DNA of 64,000 nucleotides, taken from NCBI GenBank assembly GCA_019321725.1, contig CM033120.1, forward strand, positions 3,198,275 through 3,262,274. The letters run 5' to 3'. Source of the DNA: Paulownia fortunei (taxonomy: Eukaryota > Streptophyta > Magnoliopsida > Lamiales > Paulowniaceae). Positions 22,648 through 34,827 of this stretch are shown here, in pieces. The position numbers and the translations under genes were made by a program. The notes beneath the pieces are model-generated. The model had not been told where the DNA came from. It saw only the letters and a list, made by a program, of their open reading frames with translations, and did no database searches. Within the stretch, counting starts at the first letter, position 1, and each line of letters starts with the position of its first letter.

Positions 22648-23081
22648 TTACCTCTTGAACTTGAACATAAAGCTTATTGGGCAATCAAAATATTTAACTT
22701 CAACCTTGATGAAGTTTTAAAATTGCGCAAATTACAAATCAATGAATTTCAAGAATTGAGAATGATGTATATGAGAATTCTAAAATTCATAAAGTAAGAA
22801 TCAAAGAATTTAATGATAATAAAACTTCAAGAAAAATATTTGAGATTGGTCAAAAGATTTTACTTTATAATTCTCAGTTGCATTTATTTTCTGGAAAATT
22901 GAGATTAAGGTGGAGTGGTCCTTTTGTTGTAAAAGAGATATATCCTTATAGGGCAATTGATATTGAGAATTCTACAAATAGTAATGTATTCAAAGTAAAG
23001 AGACAAAGAATTAAACTGTTTCTAGAGAATCAATTTTCACAAGAGAAAATTCTTTCTATTTATAACCCTTGTTATGATTAG
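22640..23081 (+). pseudogene. Athila-like integrase C-terminal piece
   Basis: It reads C-H-L-P-L-E-L-E-H-K-A-Y-W-A-I-K, a helical stretch with R-K-L-Q-I-N-E, then Q-K-I-L-L-Y-N-S, L-F-S-G-K-L-R-L-R-W-S-G-P-F-V-V (the GPF/Y module) and a stop at 23081. It continues exactly where the minus-strand piece at 18240 stops. One frameshift lies near 22760. Confidence 0.85.
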
Positions 23082-24119
23082 TATGTGTATATATATATAC
23101 ATATTTTCTCTAACTTTGTTTGTTCTGTAGGCTTCTTTCTTTTATTTTATTTTTTATTTTTTATATTTTTTTCCCAATTAAGTGGCGGATAACGGTACTC
23201 TGTGGCTATTGAATCGGATTTATCAGTTTCCCAAACAATATAATCTCTGTACAAAGTTTATCTTTTTCTTATTTTCTTTTCTTGTTCTTTTCAAAATGGG
23301 TGACATTCTTCTAACTCTCAAGAAGCTATTTCATTTTCTTCCGAAAAATACAATTTTAAAAATTTATAAAATCAGGACTGAAAGATTAAGGATGCTTATG
23401 CACAAGGGCATCTCAGAGGACATACGATGGATAATTGAAGCAAAGGTAAGAGTAGCAGGTGAGTTTTCACATGAGTTTTCAAACTTGCTTACTAGATACA
23501 TGCCTGGTTTTGGTAAAAACATATATTCAAAAAACTAAAGGGCAAAAAAAATACAAGTTTGTCACAAATGTGCTCGATAGACTTGCAACACAAAGTGTCA
23601 TTCCTTAGATTAGTTTCTAAAAATCGAGAAGATAAAATTCAATTCATTATGGATGGACTGAGTAAGAAGTCTTTAAATGACATTATATTGACTCTTGAGA
23701 CACATTTATGTAGATTAGTACAACGTGCAATTTTTGATTTATGGAATCACTTGTGGGATAAATATGAGCGTTATAGTCTTGGGAATATAACATTAAAAGA
23801 CCATATTTGTCAATTTTTAAGAAAACTGGATGGGAAGTATATCTTCGACGCATAGAGGGCGTTTAAGCCATTATTGGATGTAAAACCAAAAGAAGATGTG
23901 AGCCACAGTCATAAATACATGTACATTCACGTGTAAGTAGAAAAATTTCAAATTTTGTGTCATTATTTTCAACCCTTTTGATAAAAGAAAAAGACATGCA
24001 ATAAATGCATTCCCTGTTCACACCTCAATAAATAGCACTATACTTACTCCATTTTTGCACAATTCACTTTCAAAAATAAATAAATAAATAAATAAAAGGG
24101 TCATCCACTCACAAGTTTA
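23082..24119 (+). other. Athila-like 3' region, unassigned ORFs
   Basis: Two plus-strand open stretches (23182-23538 and 23559-23855) follow integrase. The first ends with a basic helix-like part (K-I-Y-K-I-R-T-E-R-L-R-M-L) and L-L-T-R-Y-M-P-G-F; I cannot assign either. They may be decayed post-integrase sequence of the element or a captured fragment. From 23990 the sequence looks promoter-like (caataaatagcac) and ends in an (AATA)n tract at about 24074-24097, just before the LOG copy. Confidence 0.35.
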
Positions 24120-24710
24120 ATTATAATTATATCTTTTGTGGAACCAATCCAGAAAAAAATGGTGAGTTTATAGGGGCAACCAATAACTTTGGTAGAACCT
24201 TAGTAGAAAGAAAAGTTCATTTAGTGTGTAGGGGAGGTAGTATGGGGTTAATAGGGAGTGTTGCTACTTCTGCTCATGTAGGAGGAGTCAAAGTCTTAGA
24301 AGTTATTGCAAAACCTTTAATAATACATAATATTACAGGTATGACCATTGGAGATAAGCTAAAAGTGTAACATATTCAAGACATAATGCCTAACATGTTA
24401 AATAATGCAGATACCTAGCAATTTTGGTACACTGGTGGAATTATTTCAAGTTGTCTCTTGGGCACAACTCAACATTCACTAGAAACCTGTAGGTATTCTT
24501 AATGTTAATGGTTTCTTTGATGGTTTGCTATCTTTTGTGGATCATGCTGTAGAAAAAGATTTTATTTTATCGTTTGTGAGATAAATTCTCATTTCTGCTC
24601 CAATACCTGACTAACTGATTGATCAATTTGTAGAATATATGCCAGAACATAATCCAGCATTAGCTCGTGTGGATTGTCCAACAAGGATAACGATCGAAAA
24701 TGTAAAATAA
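24120..24710 (+). pseudogene. LOG-like cytokinin phosphoribohydrolase, intronless broken copy
   Basis: LOG enzymes release active cytokinin bases from riboside monophosphates. Here the frame reads I-F-C-G-T-N-P (24131 on), then N-N-F-G-R-T-L-V-E-R-K-V-H-L-V, the G-G-S-M-G-L-I-G-S-V loop, A-H-V-G-G-V-K-V-L and N-I-T-G-M-T-I-G. After M-L-N-N-A-D the frame shifts, and the family's P-G-G-x-G-T-x-x-E active site is reduced to F-G-T-L-V-E. It goes on as [27 protein letters not shown] and Y-M-P-E-H-N-P-A-L-A-R, ending near 24707. At least four in-frame stops and no start codon make it non-functional. The whole domain lies in about 590 bp with no introns, whereas plant LOG genes usually have several. 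It is a retrocopy, a copy of an intronless relative, or a capture by the surrounding element. Confidence 0.85.
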
Positions 24711-25290
24711 ATTTGATTCTCAGCCTATGAAATTTATCCTTAATAGTTTCAACTAATAGTGTATATAATTGTTTCAACTTTATTTTCTAATAAGTCATAT
24801 TTTAGGTAATATCTTCTAAACTCTACTTTCCTATCTATTTTTGATAAGAGACAATGTCTCGATTAGGTTGGAGAAGGGGATTGTTGTATCATGTCTTGTG
24901 TGTTCAATGTATGTTTTTTCTAGTTTTTTTTAAAAAGATTTTTTTTAAACGTGTTTTTTTTTGGGTCCATTGAAACCATGAAAAAGGGTGGTAGAGTAAA
25001 GGGTAACTGTAACATTCTTGAGATGCACCCCTATTTTTTTACATAACATTGCAAATTTGTAAAGTTTTTAACAAAAAATTGTGAATTGTCAATTTTTTTG
25101 AGTCGTAGATGTTCTTCCAACTTCAATGATTAAAATTAAGTACGAATAATATGGTTTGATTGATGATGGGTATTGTTTTGATGTTGATCTTTGTTTAAGA
25201 TATTTTTGTAATAATTATACTCAAATCTTTTTACACAAATAGTTATGTTATTCGGTATGGAGACAAGCAACCAAAATAAGTAGTTCTTAT
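24711..25290. other. Spacer between the LOG pseudogene and a solo LTR-B
   Basis: T-rich sequence with no recognisable coding frame. The last five bases (cttat, 25286-25290) are the left target duplication of the LTR-B insertion. Confidence 0.5.
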
Positions 25291-27401
25291 TGTTAGAGTA
25301 GTGCCCGACGTGGCGATTAGATTGTGCATCCTTTATACTCTTGTATTTATAAAAATAATATTTTTCAAATCATATTAATAAAAAGGAAATTTTTTTATCT
25401 TTAATTGCTTATTGTAATTAGATAAAGTCCGTAGACCAAACTTAGCTACGGGACATGGTCACACATTTGATAGTGATCATGGAATATGCTTTTATAGCTT
25501 TGGTCTTAAATTAGTTTCGAGTTAAGTGCTTTTTGAGATGGGATATCGAATAGCCCAATAGACTCGTGTGTACGATTCACGCTCGGATGAGGAGAATGTT
25601 TCGATCCATGGATATTGGCGTAATGACGCTAGTACATGTATGCAGGTGCTTGTTAGGGTACAAGTACACTGAACGAGCCCACTGGAATTTTTTTTGGAAA
25701 CTTGTTTGTCGAAATAATAAATTTCTTGTTACAATAGTACACGATTAATATTTTGACTTGAGATACCATGGTAGCCTTATGCATGTCATGTTTCATTTTG
25801 ATGTATTTTTTGATTGCTTGACAATCAAAAAAGAATACATTGGATGTTGCATTGATATGTATGGAGGTTAATGAGTGTTCAACAAAGAATCCACCACTTG
25901 TCCGGTAGAACAAGTGAATCTTCTATGTTTTTATAATTCGTGACTTAGAAGTCCTTGGCCAAGGTAGGATGAATGTTAGATGAGGGTTTTTTTAATGATT
26001 CGTTATGAGTCATTAAAACTTGAAATGAAATCATAGTTATTGAGAAATTAGGGTTTCGACTATTGATCCATACCCTAGACTCAATCGGGAGACCTTATGT
26101 GTATGACATTCATAATTGAAATATGTTCACTCGCTATTTCATCTAAGTTTAGGTAGTCATGATATACTTGATAGGTGTTTACCATGACTTGTGAGGTTTT
26201 TGAAATTAAGGAGTTAATTTCAAACAGACTAATTAATTAGATTAATTAATCGAAATGATTATTATTATTCATAAGTTGCAAATATTGCAAGTCCACTGCT
26301 AACTTAGTTGTGAACCTAAAGGGTCATACATAATTTGAGATGGAACATTTCTAATTTAGGAATTGATCCAAAGGGTTGGATTAAATTAATTAATAGAGAT
26401 TAATTAATTGGGGCTTAAATTAATTCAAGGAGTTGAATTAATTATTCAATTAAATAATTAGATTATTTAATTGGACCTAATAAGATTAAGGAGCCCAATT
26501 TGAGTAAAACAATTATTTGATTGGATCAAATTAATTGTGTTGTCTAGAAATTAATTTAATTATTATATTAATTTACTTAATTAAATAATTGGTTTCTTTG
26601 ATTGGGCCTAACTTGATTAGATGGGCTAGATAAAATTAATTAATTTGGATAAGATAATTAATTAGATTAATTATGGGATTTAATTTTAAGTTTAAGCCAA
26701 AATAGAAAAGGCCCATGAAGGTGATTGAAAAAATGATGGAAAGTCAATAGTTTGGAATTATTGGGTAATCTTGAATGTCTCTGGAAGATATGAAAGAGAT
26801 AAATTGGAAGAAGTTTGGATGAATCAAAATATCTTCCAACAGATCAAAATGAGACATAAAATACCAAGAGTAGGACTCTTGAAATTTTATGCCCCCTATA
26901 TATACACCATGGCCGAAAATTTAAGTAGAATAATCATCCTCTTATTTTCGGCCACATAGAAATAATAGAAGAAAAACTGCTTTCTTCATCCCTCCTTTTT
27001 CTCCAAAAATTATATCTTTAAGGGTTAATTCTTTAACTAGAATTAATATTTTTCTATACACACTCCATAAACTAGATTAGAAAAGAAAATAGAATTGCTA
27101 GCAAAATTTTAATTTTGTGTTCTTCCTCAAAGTGTGGACTATTTTAGAGGGGAGACATCTGCATCCGTGTGAATTAAATTTAGAAAAAATGCTAGCAATT
27201 GATTGTTTCATACTCTACGACAACCAGAGTGCATGAAAGGTATAAATCAAAACTTTAGTTGTTTTATTACAGCCATTGAAAATTGCGAGATTGTTAGAAA
27301 TCGCATCAGATCCGGGGTATTGCTATAATGGTTATGGTATGATTGTTTTTAAAATTTTTTATTTTTCGCTTTGCATACCCCAGGATCACGCGAACCCAAC
27401 A
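25291..27401 (+). repeat. LTR-B copy 2, solo LTR with perfect target duplication
   Basis: It begins TGTTAGAGTAGTGCCCGACG and ends GCGAACCCAACA, flanked on both sides by CTTAT (25286-25290 and 27402-27406). A 2.1 kb unit with TG..CA ends and a 5-bp duplication, and nothing between two LTRs, is the signature of a solo LTR formed by recombination. It contains the same block order as the other copies, including the TTAATTAA-rich part at about 26220-26680. A TATATATACACC at about 26898 may be its promoter. Confidence 0.85.
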
Positions 27402-27773
27402 CTTATGCCTTTACTTTAATCATCATTTGCATTTTCGACATGAAGGTGTTGAGTGTTAGAACTTTTTTTTTTGGTTTGTCGAGGCAAACAATTGATTGAG
27501 CACTACTTGAAAAATAATTAAGGCTTTTTAGCACTATGGCCAAATCAGCTTGTTCCCCATGTGATGTTCCAAGGGAACATCCCTCATAGTGAGCCACTTT
27601 GCGTATTCTAATAAACATATATTTTTTTTAATAACCATATCTTCTTACGTAGCCTAAATATACTATTATCATACCCTTGCTAAAATAATTTGGAGTTTAA
27701 GAGACATTCCATTGATAAGATAAGCTTGTAAAAGAAATTTGGGTTGGAATAAAAGATAAGTATGTGGGAGTTT
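27402..27773. other. Short spacer, nothing recognised
   Basis: About 370 bp between two LTR-B insertions; the 71-residue minus ORF at 27403-27618 has no recognisable motif. Confidence 0.4.
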
Positions 27774-30700
27774 TGTCAAAGTAGTGCCCGACGAGCCAAT
27801 TAGCGACGAGCTTTATACTTTTATAAAAATATTATTATTCATAATGTTTAAATAAATAACAAGGTATTTCTTTATCTTTAATTATTTTTATTAATTAGAT
27901 AAAGTCCCTAGATTATTTTTAACTATGGGACATGGTTATGCATATGATGGTAATAATGAAATATGCCTCTATGGCTTTGATCTTAAATATGTTTTGAGTC
28001 AGGAGTTCATTGAGATAGTGTAACACCCCCATTACTACACAACTATATATATATATATAGTATAATTTAACATGATAGAGCCTGTGTGCATGCATTATTA
28101 TTTTTTTTTCCTGTAATATATTAATAAATAATAAACATTTTCCCACTCACAGACTAATATATATACCTGTAGAGGATCCATAACAATCATAATATTTATA
28201 TACCCGTGTACAGAAAAGTTATAAAAGTAACACATAGTATAAATCCAAAAACCTAATACAATAGACTATAAAATCAAATAAGTTAACAATCAACCCAACA
28301 GGTCGTCATCCATGTACACTGATCCTCAGAACCTGTAGGAACCCCAACAGCTTGCCCAGTAAGTCCATGGTATCAAGTATCACCAGACTCACCTACAATG
28401 CATAAACTATATGAGCTAACGCTCAGCAAGTAAAGATTATGCATGTCAAAGAATAATCCACAATATCAAGTCATGCATCTCAAAATGCTATGCCCACAAT
28501 GCAATTTTATGCATCAAAATATTTCTCTCAAAATCATTTCTTTCTTGGGCCCCTGACCAACGCTACTATCCCATGCACCGGAAAAGAGCTCTGTATACCG
28601 CCATAATCCAATGGCCAATAATCATATAAGCATGCAAATCCATACATACTCATACGCATGCAAATCCATGCACGCGAACCTGCAAATCCATGCATAAAAC
28701 CATGCAAATCCATGCATGCTTCGGTGCACTAGTAGTGGTCAGCAAAATATTTTTCTTTCTCAGAATCATGCCGTGCAATGCAAGATTTATCACAATGCTC
28801 GTATATGATGCATGCACGTGCTAATGACAATGCCCATGTATGTATGCTCAATGGAGAGCCCTTTACTATGCACATATGATTTATGATATTACATATAATT
28901 CACATATCTACTATGTCTATGCATTGTGGTTGCAAATAAATCTTTACTTACCTTTCACTTGGTTGGTGGCTTAGTCTAAATTTGTTTAGTATTCCTCTCC
29001 AACCTTAGATGTAAAATAGCCTGTAATATTACCCAACATCAAGCACCATTCCCAATTTGGCAAGTTGAAAGCACAAAATCTCATACTAGACCTTAAACAC
29101 CAAGCTATAAGCTAACAATCAAGCTTTCACAAACTAGAACCCAATATAGCCCTTCAAATACCTCAATTTCTCATCTTAAATACATGCAAACATCATGTAA
29201 TTGAAGTATTATAAATCTAATAGCATGTGCCTAATTGTTAACAGTCAATAGCAACATGTCTAGGTTGAAACATGCTAAGTGATCAAATGTGACAGATTCA
29301 CATTTTCATATTTTCTTGCTGTCAAGTTTAGTTGCATGATAATTTTAACATCCCTAAGCATATCCAATCACTCCCAAATTTTTACCACACTTAGATAACA
29401 TGTATATAAATGTAACCATATCATATAATTGCTAAAAACCACGGATATAGCTTTCCAAGTTCAGCTCTCTTCACGACATACTGAAACAGATTGTTTCCTA
29501 CCGTGACAGTTTTGCACACTTCATGACATTAATGGTTTTGGCACCATTAAGTATATTCAATCACTCCAAAATTTTCAACATACTTAGATAACATATATAA
29601 GGAGATAACTAGGTCATAATATTACCAAAAATAATGGATTTAGCTCCCTTAATTCAGTTTCCTTCACAGCACACCAAAACAGATTTTGTTATTTTGGCAG
29701 TTTGAGTGTTTCTCCAATATCATTCTCTATTTCAATTTCCAACTGATAAAACTTCATTCCAATACTCTTAACTCATATATGGTCATGTAAATGGTAATAA
29801 TTATAGGTTTTATTCAACATACCATACACTTTTGAAGCCTAAAATACAAGAAAATAGTAAGATGACAGTTTCTGCCACAAGTATTTCCTATTAAGTGTTT
29901 GTCATTCAAAACCCTTTCTTTGTGCACCAAAGTCTAACTAAAAACTTCCTAACACCTTTATAAGAGATATTGAAAGCTTAATAAACAATAAAACCATTCA
30001 TAATAATCTGAAAACCAAAGGTAAAACCGTAGATAAGTGTTACCTATGCAGATTTTGAGGTTAACTTGATGGTAATCACTTCTCCTTTGCTTTTCTTGCT
30101 TTTATTTCGACTTGGAATCAATTTGGATCACTTGGAGACCTTAAGGTGTGTGCTTGGAAGATGAAAATGGATGAAATGAGAGTGTGGTCGTTGCTTAAGG
30201 GTGAAGGGTTTGAGGTGTTAGCTTGAGATGTTAGCTTAAGCTTAATAAGAAAGCATGAGGTGGCAAGTAAATAGAAAAATCTGATTTTCTCCCTTATCTT
30301 GCAGCCCTAATCTTGTGTGTCTCACCTATTTTTATTTGGTTGCAACCTATCTTAGTCACCATTCATTCCCATAGTTATTTTCTATGTCCGTTCATTCGAT
30401 CTCCAAACCGATTCACATCCGATTCTTAACGAAATATCAAGTTTGCATTTCTAAAATTATATGCATATATGGGCCTTGTAATAGGACACTTAAATCATAT
30501 TATATCATGTCTAATATCCCAAGTATGTTAATTTACAAATATATACTTTTGAAATAACTTGATCAAATCAAATTAAACTGTATAAGCTTACTAGTAACAC
30601 TTTTAACACTTCCAAAATTATAACCTATATATCCCATCTATATCTAATATTGATCCACCTCATTTTCTTCTTATTTCAGTATAAAATCAACTACTTAGAT

Positions 30701-32376
30701 TAGAAAATTCAATAACTAATACCGGGAAAGAGCTTCAAAATTAAGTTTAATATTCAAGAATGTCGTATAAAATGAAATAAATTATGCAATGTCAATAAAA
30801 ATGCAATTAACATATAAAATTAACACGTAATGTATGAATCATATTTGGCCATGTGAGTAGTAAGAGGTTCGGGTATCACAGATAGGGCATCAATAAGCCT
30901 GATAGATTCGCACACATGATGTATACTCAAAAGAAGAATGTCTCATTCCATAAATATTGGCATAGGGATGCTAGTGCATGTGTGTGGGTACTTGTTAGGG
31001 AATGAGTATACTGAACGACCTACTGGGAAATTCTCAATTGGTAAACATTGTTTGTCGAATGAAAATTTCCTAGTTACGATAGTGCATTAATTAGTACTTT
31101 GACTTGAGGCACCATGGTGGCCTTGTGCATGACATCATACACTTTGATGTATTTCCTGATTGCATGACATTCATAAGGTGCTTACTTTGGGTGTATGATC
31201 TATGGAGGTTAATGAGTAGCCAATAAAGGATTCGTTACCTATCTGGTAGAATAGGAGAATTTTCTATGTTTTCATAATCCTTAATCCCGAAGACCTTGAC
31301 CAAGGCAGGATGAATACTAGACGTAAGGTTTTCTAGTGATTCATTAAAAGATCAATATGACTTGAAATAGAATCATAGTTATTAAGTCAAAATAGGGTTT
31401 TGACTAATAATTTATGCCCTACACTTAATCAGGAGATTAGTTGATAGAGTGACCGTATTTGCATGGTACTTGTAATAGAAAATGTTCATTTGTTATTTAC
31501 CTAAGACTAGGTAGTCGAGATGCACTGATAGGTGCTTCCCTTGATTTGTAAGGTTCTTGGAATTAAGGAGTTAATTATAAGTGAATTAATTAATCAAAAT
31601 ATTAAATTTATTCATAAGTTACAAAGGTTGCAAGCCTACTGCTAGCTTAATTATCAACCTAATAGGTCATACACAAATCTAGATGATCCACTTCTATATC
31701 TATTTTTTTAATCCAAAGTGTTGGATTAGCTGATTAATGGAGATTAATCAACTTGAATTAGAATTAATTTAAATAATTAAAATAATTCATCTAAATGAAT
31801 AATATGATTATTTATTTGAACCTAATCATGATTAAGGGCTCTTAAGAGTGAATTAATTAATTGATGGCGATCAATTATATTAGCTTGGCCTAAAATTAAT
31901 TTAAGGAGTTAAATTAATTTAACCAATTAAAATAATAGAATTATTTTAATTGGGCCTAATATGATTAGGTGGCCTATGATGGAACCAACAATTAATTGAT
32001 TGATGGAGATTAATTAATTGTATTGGGCTTTTTAATTAATTGATGGAGATTAATTAATTAAACTTTAATAAATTAATTAAAGTCCAAGCCCATGGGGTTA
32101 GAGTCCCATTAGGATTTTTTAATTATTAGAATTAAAGAGTTCTAATAAAGATGGAAAGAATTTATTTTGAAGTGAAAGAAATAACAGATAAGGAAGGAGA
32201 AAATTTCCTAATTGGACTAGGGGACTAATCAGGATAAAAGTTGGAGACCTAATGAGATTAGGGGCAAAAACTACAAGTAAGAGAGCTAGAATTTTCGCCC
32301 CCCTCTCATCTTCTCTTTCTTATTTTTTTTGTGTTCTATTTTCCTACTTAAAAAAAAATTACTCCATCAAAAGGTT
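27774..32376 (+). repeat. LTR-B copy 3, interrupted and 3'-truncated
   Basis: The left part (27774-28018) starts TGTCAAAGTAGTGCCCGACG. The right part (30881-32376) resumes with the family's 'gcatcaataagcctgatagattcgcac' block and ends at 'ccatcaaaaggttcca', about 450 bp short of the family end as judged from copy 4. Between them sits the chromovirus solo LTR. At 32376 it joins the Athila 3' LTR, so one deletion removed the ends of both. Confidence 0.8.
28019..30880. repeat. Chromovirus solo LTR nested in LTR-B
   Basis: It begins TGTAACACCCCCATTACTAC and ends TTCGGGTATCACA, matching the LTR ends at 55635 and 58104. It is flanked by perfect GATAG duplications (28014-28018 and 30881-30885). At 2862 bp it is somewhat longer than the 2470-bp LTR at 55635-58104, with only patchy similarity inside, so it is an older or distinct subfamily. 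It holds no gag or pol. Confidence 0.85.
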
Positions 32377-33499
32377 CCAACAATATATGAAAAAATTCAA
32401 ATTTGAAAAGAACATGTGAATTTAGAGCACATTTGAAGGTAATGTGGAGTGCATTTGGAGATGCCAATTTAGGCAGTATTCTACTATAAATAGGGGCTCT
32501 TAGATGACATTCAAGACATACAAAAACCCTTAGAGGGGGAAAGAAAGTTTTATTATTGTCTTTTTTTAGGCGAAGTTTTGTTGTAGTAATGTAAGTTTTC
32601 TAGTAGTAATAGAAGTTTCTATTCTATTTTTAGTCTATTCTACTTTCATTATGTTTTTCTAAATTTCATTTAAGTTGAGGAGAAAGGGTGAAGTTTTGGA
32701 TGGAGGAATATGAATAGTTATAAGGTGTATAATGTTCAGGTGTGTTGTTTTATTATTTTAATTTTTGATTGAAACCCTCCTTGTCTAGTAGCGATTCTTG
32801 ATTTATGTATTACCAATGGCATAACAAATACTTGAGTTTATTTAGCTTATTGTACAGTTCTACCCCACTGACTACTAATGTGAAACCTTTATTTATTGTA
32901 GACAAATATGTGCATAAATACTTGATCCCATAAATAAGTGTTGGCGTTAAAACCTTATTTGTTTTGTGGTGATTCTTAATTTATATATCTCCAATGGCAC
33001 AACAAATAATTGGGTTCATTTAGATTATTATATGGTTCTATCCTACCGACTGCTAATGTGAATCCTTGATTTATTATAGATAAATGTGTGCATAAATATT
33101 TGATCCCATAAATAAGTATTAGTTTTAATAGATAATTTACAAACAGTAAGACAATATCAGATTATCTTAATGCATGAGTTATTTGATAATATTTTCCTAT
33201 TGGAACCTTCATTATTTATGGATTTCAATTGTGATATTTAAAAGAGGCAAAAATAATAAATAATCGTTCATCTATCCAAAACTTAAAAATGGATCCCTAA
33301 TTCTCAGTACTTTTATTACTTTTATTTCTTAGTTATAGCATAAATTTTTCTTTATATTCTAAACCATATTTAGCCCATCTTTTAAGAAATATAAACCCAA
33401 AAACTTCAAATAACTTTCTTGTGGATCAACCTCGGACTCTTGAGAAATTTATTAGTTGACACAACCTCCACTTAGGTTTGCAACCTTAAAGTTGTAGCA
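32377..33499 (+). repeat. Athila-like 3' LTR, left end missing
   Basis: It parallels the 5' LTR from about 17050 onward: agcacatttgaag, then TATAAATAGGGGCTCTT, the duplicated 177-178-bp unit and the TTGTAGCA end. The part matching 16416-17050 is gone. Confidence 0.8.
32485..32492 (+). promoter_or_regulatory. TATA box of the Athila-like 3' LTR
   Basis: TATAAATA in the same context (aggggctctta) as 17159-17166. Confidence 0.55.
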
Positions 33500-34823
33500 G
33501 TAACGTTCCTAAGAGGGTAGAAAAATATAGCCCGATGGATAAGGCACATGTGAAGTTACATATTGGTGCATCGAGATTGAACCATTCCTAGCCAGATTTG
33601 TCTGGTAAGATGGAAGATCTCCAAAGAGAGATGAAGGAGATCAAAAGACTTATAGGAGGAGGGTCAAGTATCCAGAAGAAAGAAATCCATTTTTTCGAGA
33701 AGATTTTGGTAGACTAGTTGCATGTTAATTTTAGGGCTCTTAGTTACAAGTATGATGGGACATCTAATCCCTACGAGGACCTTTTGATGATTTGAAAATG
33801 CAACCGTCTTGCACCACTGTTCTGATGGAGTAACATCACAGTGTTCTTGACCACTTCAACTAAATTCGCTCTGTTGTGGTTTAACTAGCTCTCTCCTAGC
33901 TCCATTCACTCATTTGAGGAGTTTAGTACGACATTCTTTCACCAGTTTGAGTGTAGTTCAGCCTTCAACAGAAGAGAGATGAGTCTCTGAGGAGTTATAT
34001 ATGGAGGTTCATCTCGATAGCTCTAGAGGTTCATTCATCTTCTATAGAGGTACTTTCTAATGTTTTGGCTCAAGGTCTCCAAGATGGAGAGTTCTTCAAA
34101 TCGCTGTCTAAGAAGCCAACCTTGAACTTTGATGACCTACTGGGTAGAAAAGTTCATTGACATGGAAGAAACCCAAGAAATAAAAAAAGAGGGTGGAGAA
34201 AGGCGCATGGACAAGAAGAATGAGATAAGCTTTGCCAAGAAGCCAAAGTCTGAAGAGAAGGGGAGCCCCTAACAAGCTAGATAAATTCACACCTTGGACC
34301 CTACATAGGTCTCAAGTCCTTATGGCAATAGAGGGGCATGAAGAGTTGAGATGGCCTAGGACCTATTCTCAGGTCCCATAGGTACTAAGTTGGATAAGTA
34401 TTTAGGTCCCACAATCACTGCAGACATGTAATTGATGAGTATAAATATTTGAGAGATGAAATTGAATGCCTGATTAAGCTAAGTCATCTCAAGGAGTTTA
34501 TCTATAGAGAAAAAGAGCCTCGCCAGGGCTCTAAAAGAAAGGAGCATAATAGTCCTCCTCCAAGAAGAGAGGATGAGAAGAGTCAAGAAGGCAGAAGTTG
34601 AGCATAGGAGAAACCTAGGCCCACCCTTGAGAGGGGAGTGGTATAAATTATAACGGGTGGGCCGACGGATAGAGACTCTCATCAAGCTAGAAGATCCCAT
34701 GCCAGAGTAGCTTGCTATTGGTGAGAGCAGGGGCAAGTCCACAAAATTAATACAGTACAGAGCTTTATCATTCAGTTTGGGCCTCAAGATGCACAAGGCC
34801 TATACAACCCATATAATGATACC
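33500..34823 (+). pseudogene. Tat-like gag, main part
   Basis: The continuation of the outer element's gag after the Athila insertion. Recognisable pieces are S-L-R-S-Y-I-W-R-F near 33990, L-A-Q-G-L-Q-D-G-E-F-F-K-S-L near 34068, K-K-P-T-L-N-F-D-D-L-L near 34110, and H-V-I-D-E-Y-K-Y-L-R-D-E-I-E-C-L-I near 34430 (the zinc-binding H-x3-D-x-Y stretch of Tat gag). L-K-E-F-I follows, then G-G-P-T-D-R-D-S-H, the gag-protease linker. Many stops and shifts are present. The last residues before the chromovirus fragment are the start of the protease linker. Confidence 0.7.
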
Positions 34824-34827
34824 TTAT

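Larger units (their letters stand above)
16416..33499 (+). mobile_element. Athila-like Ty3/gypsy retrotransposon inserted in Tat gag, internally inverted
   Basis: The 5' LTR starts TGATAAATGCATATTTTAAC, a start typical of Athila LTRs, and both LTRs end TTGTAGCA (18154, 33499). Flanks gtact (16411-16415) and gtaac (33500-33504) are a weak target duplication. A tRNA-Asp-type primer site follows the 5' LTR. Gag, protease, reverse transcriptase, RNase H and part of integrase lie on the minus strand (18240-22640). The integrase C-terminus lies on the plus strand (22640-23081), in line with the LTR. The region from 23082 to the 3' LTR holds a LOG pseudogene and two LTR-B insertions. The 3' LTR has lost its left part. 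Protein motifs (D-L-G-A-S-V-N-L, LDGYSRYN, FMDDF) are Athila-like. Confidence 0.8.

Noticed and set aside
23182..23855. Possible env-like protein after Athila integrase
   Set aside because: Some Athila elements carry an env-like ORF here, but I see no signal peptide, transmembrane layout or recognisable motif, so I left it unassigned.
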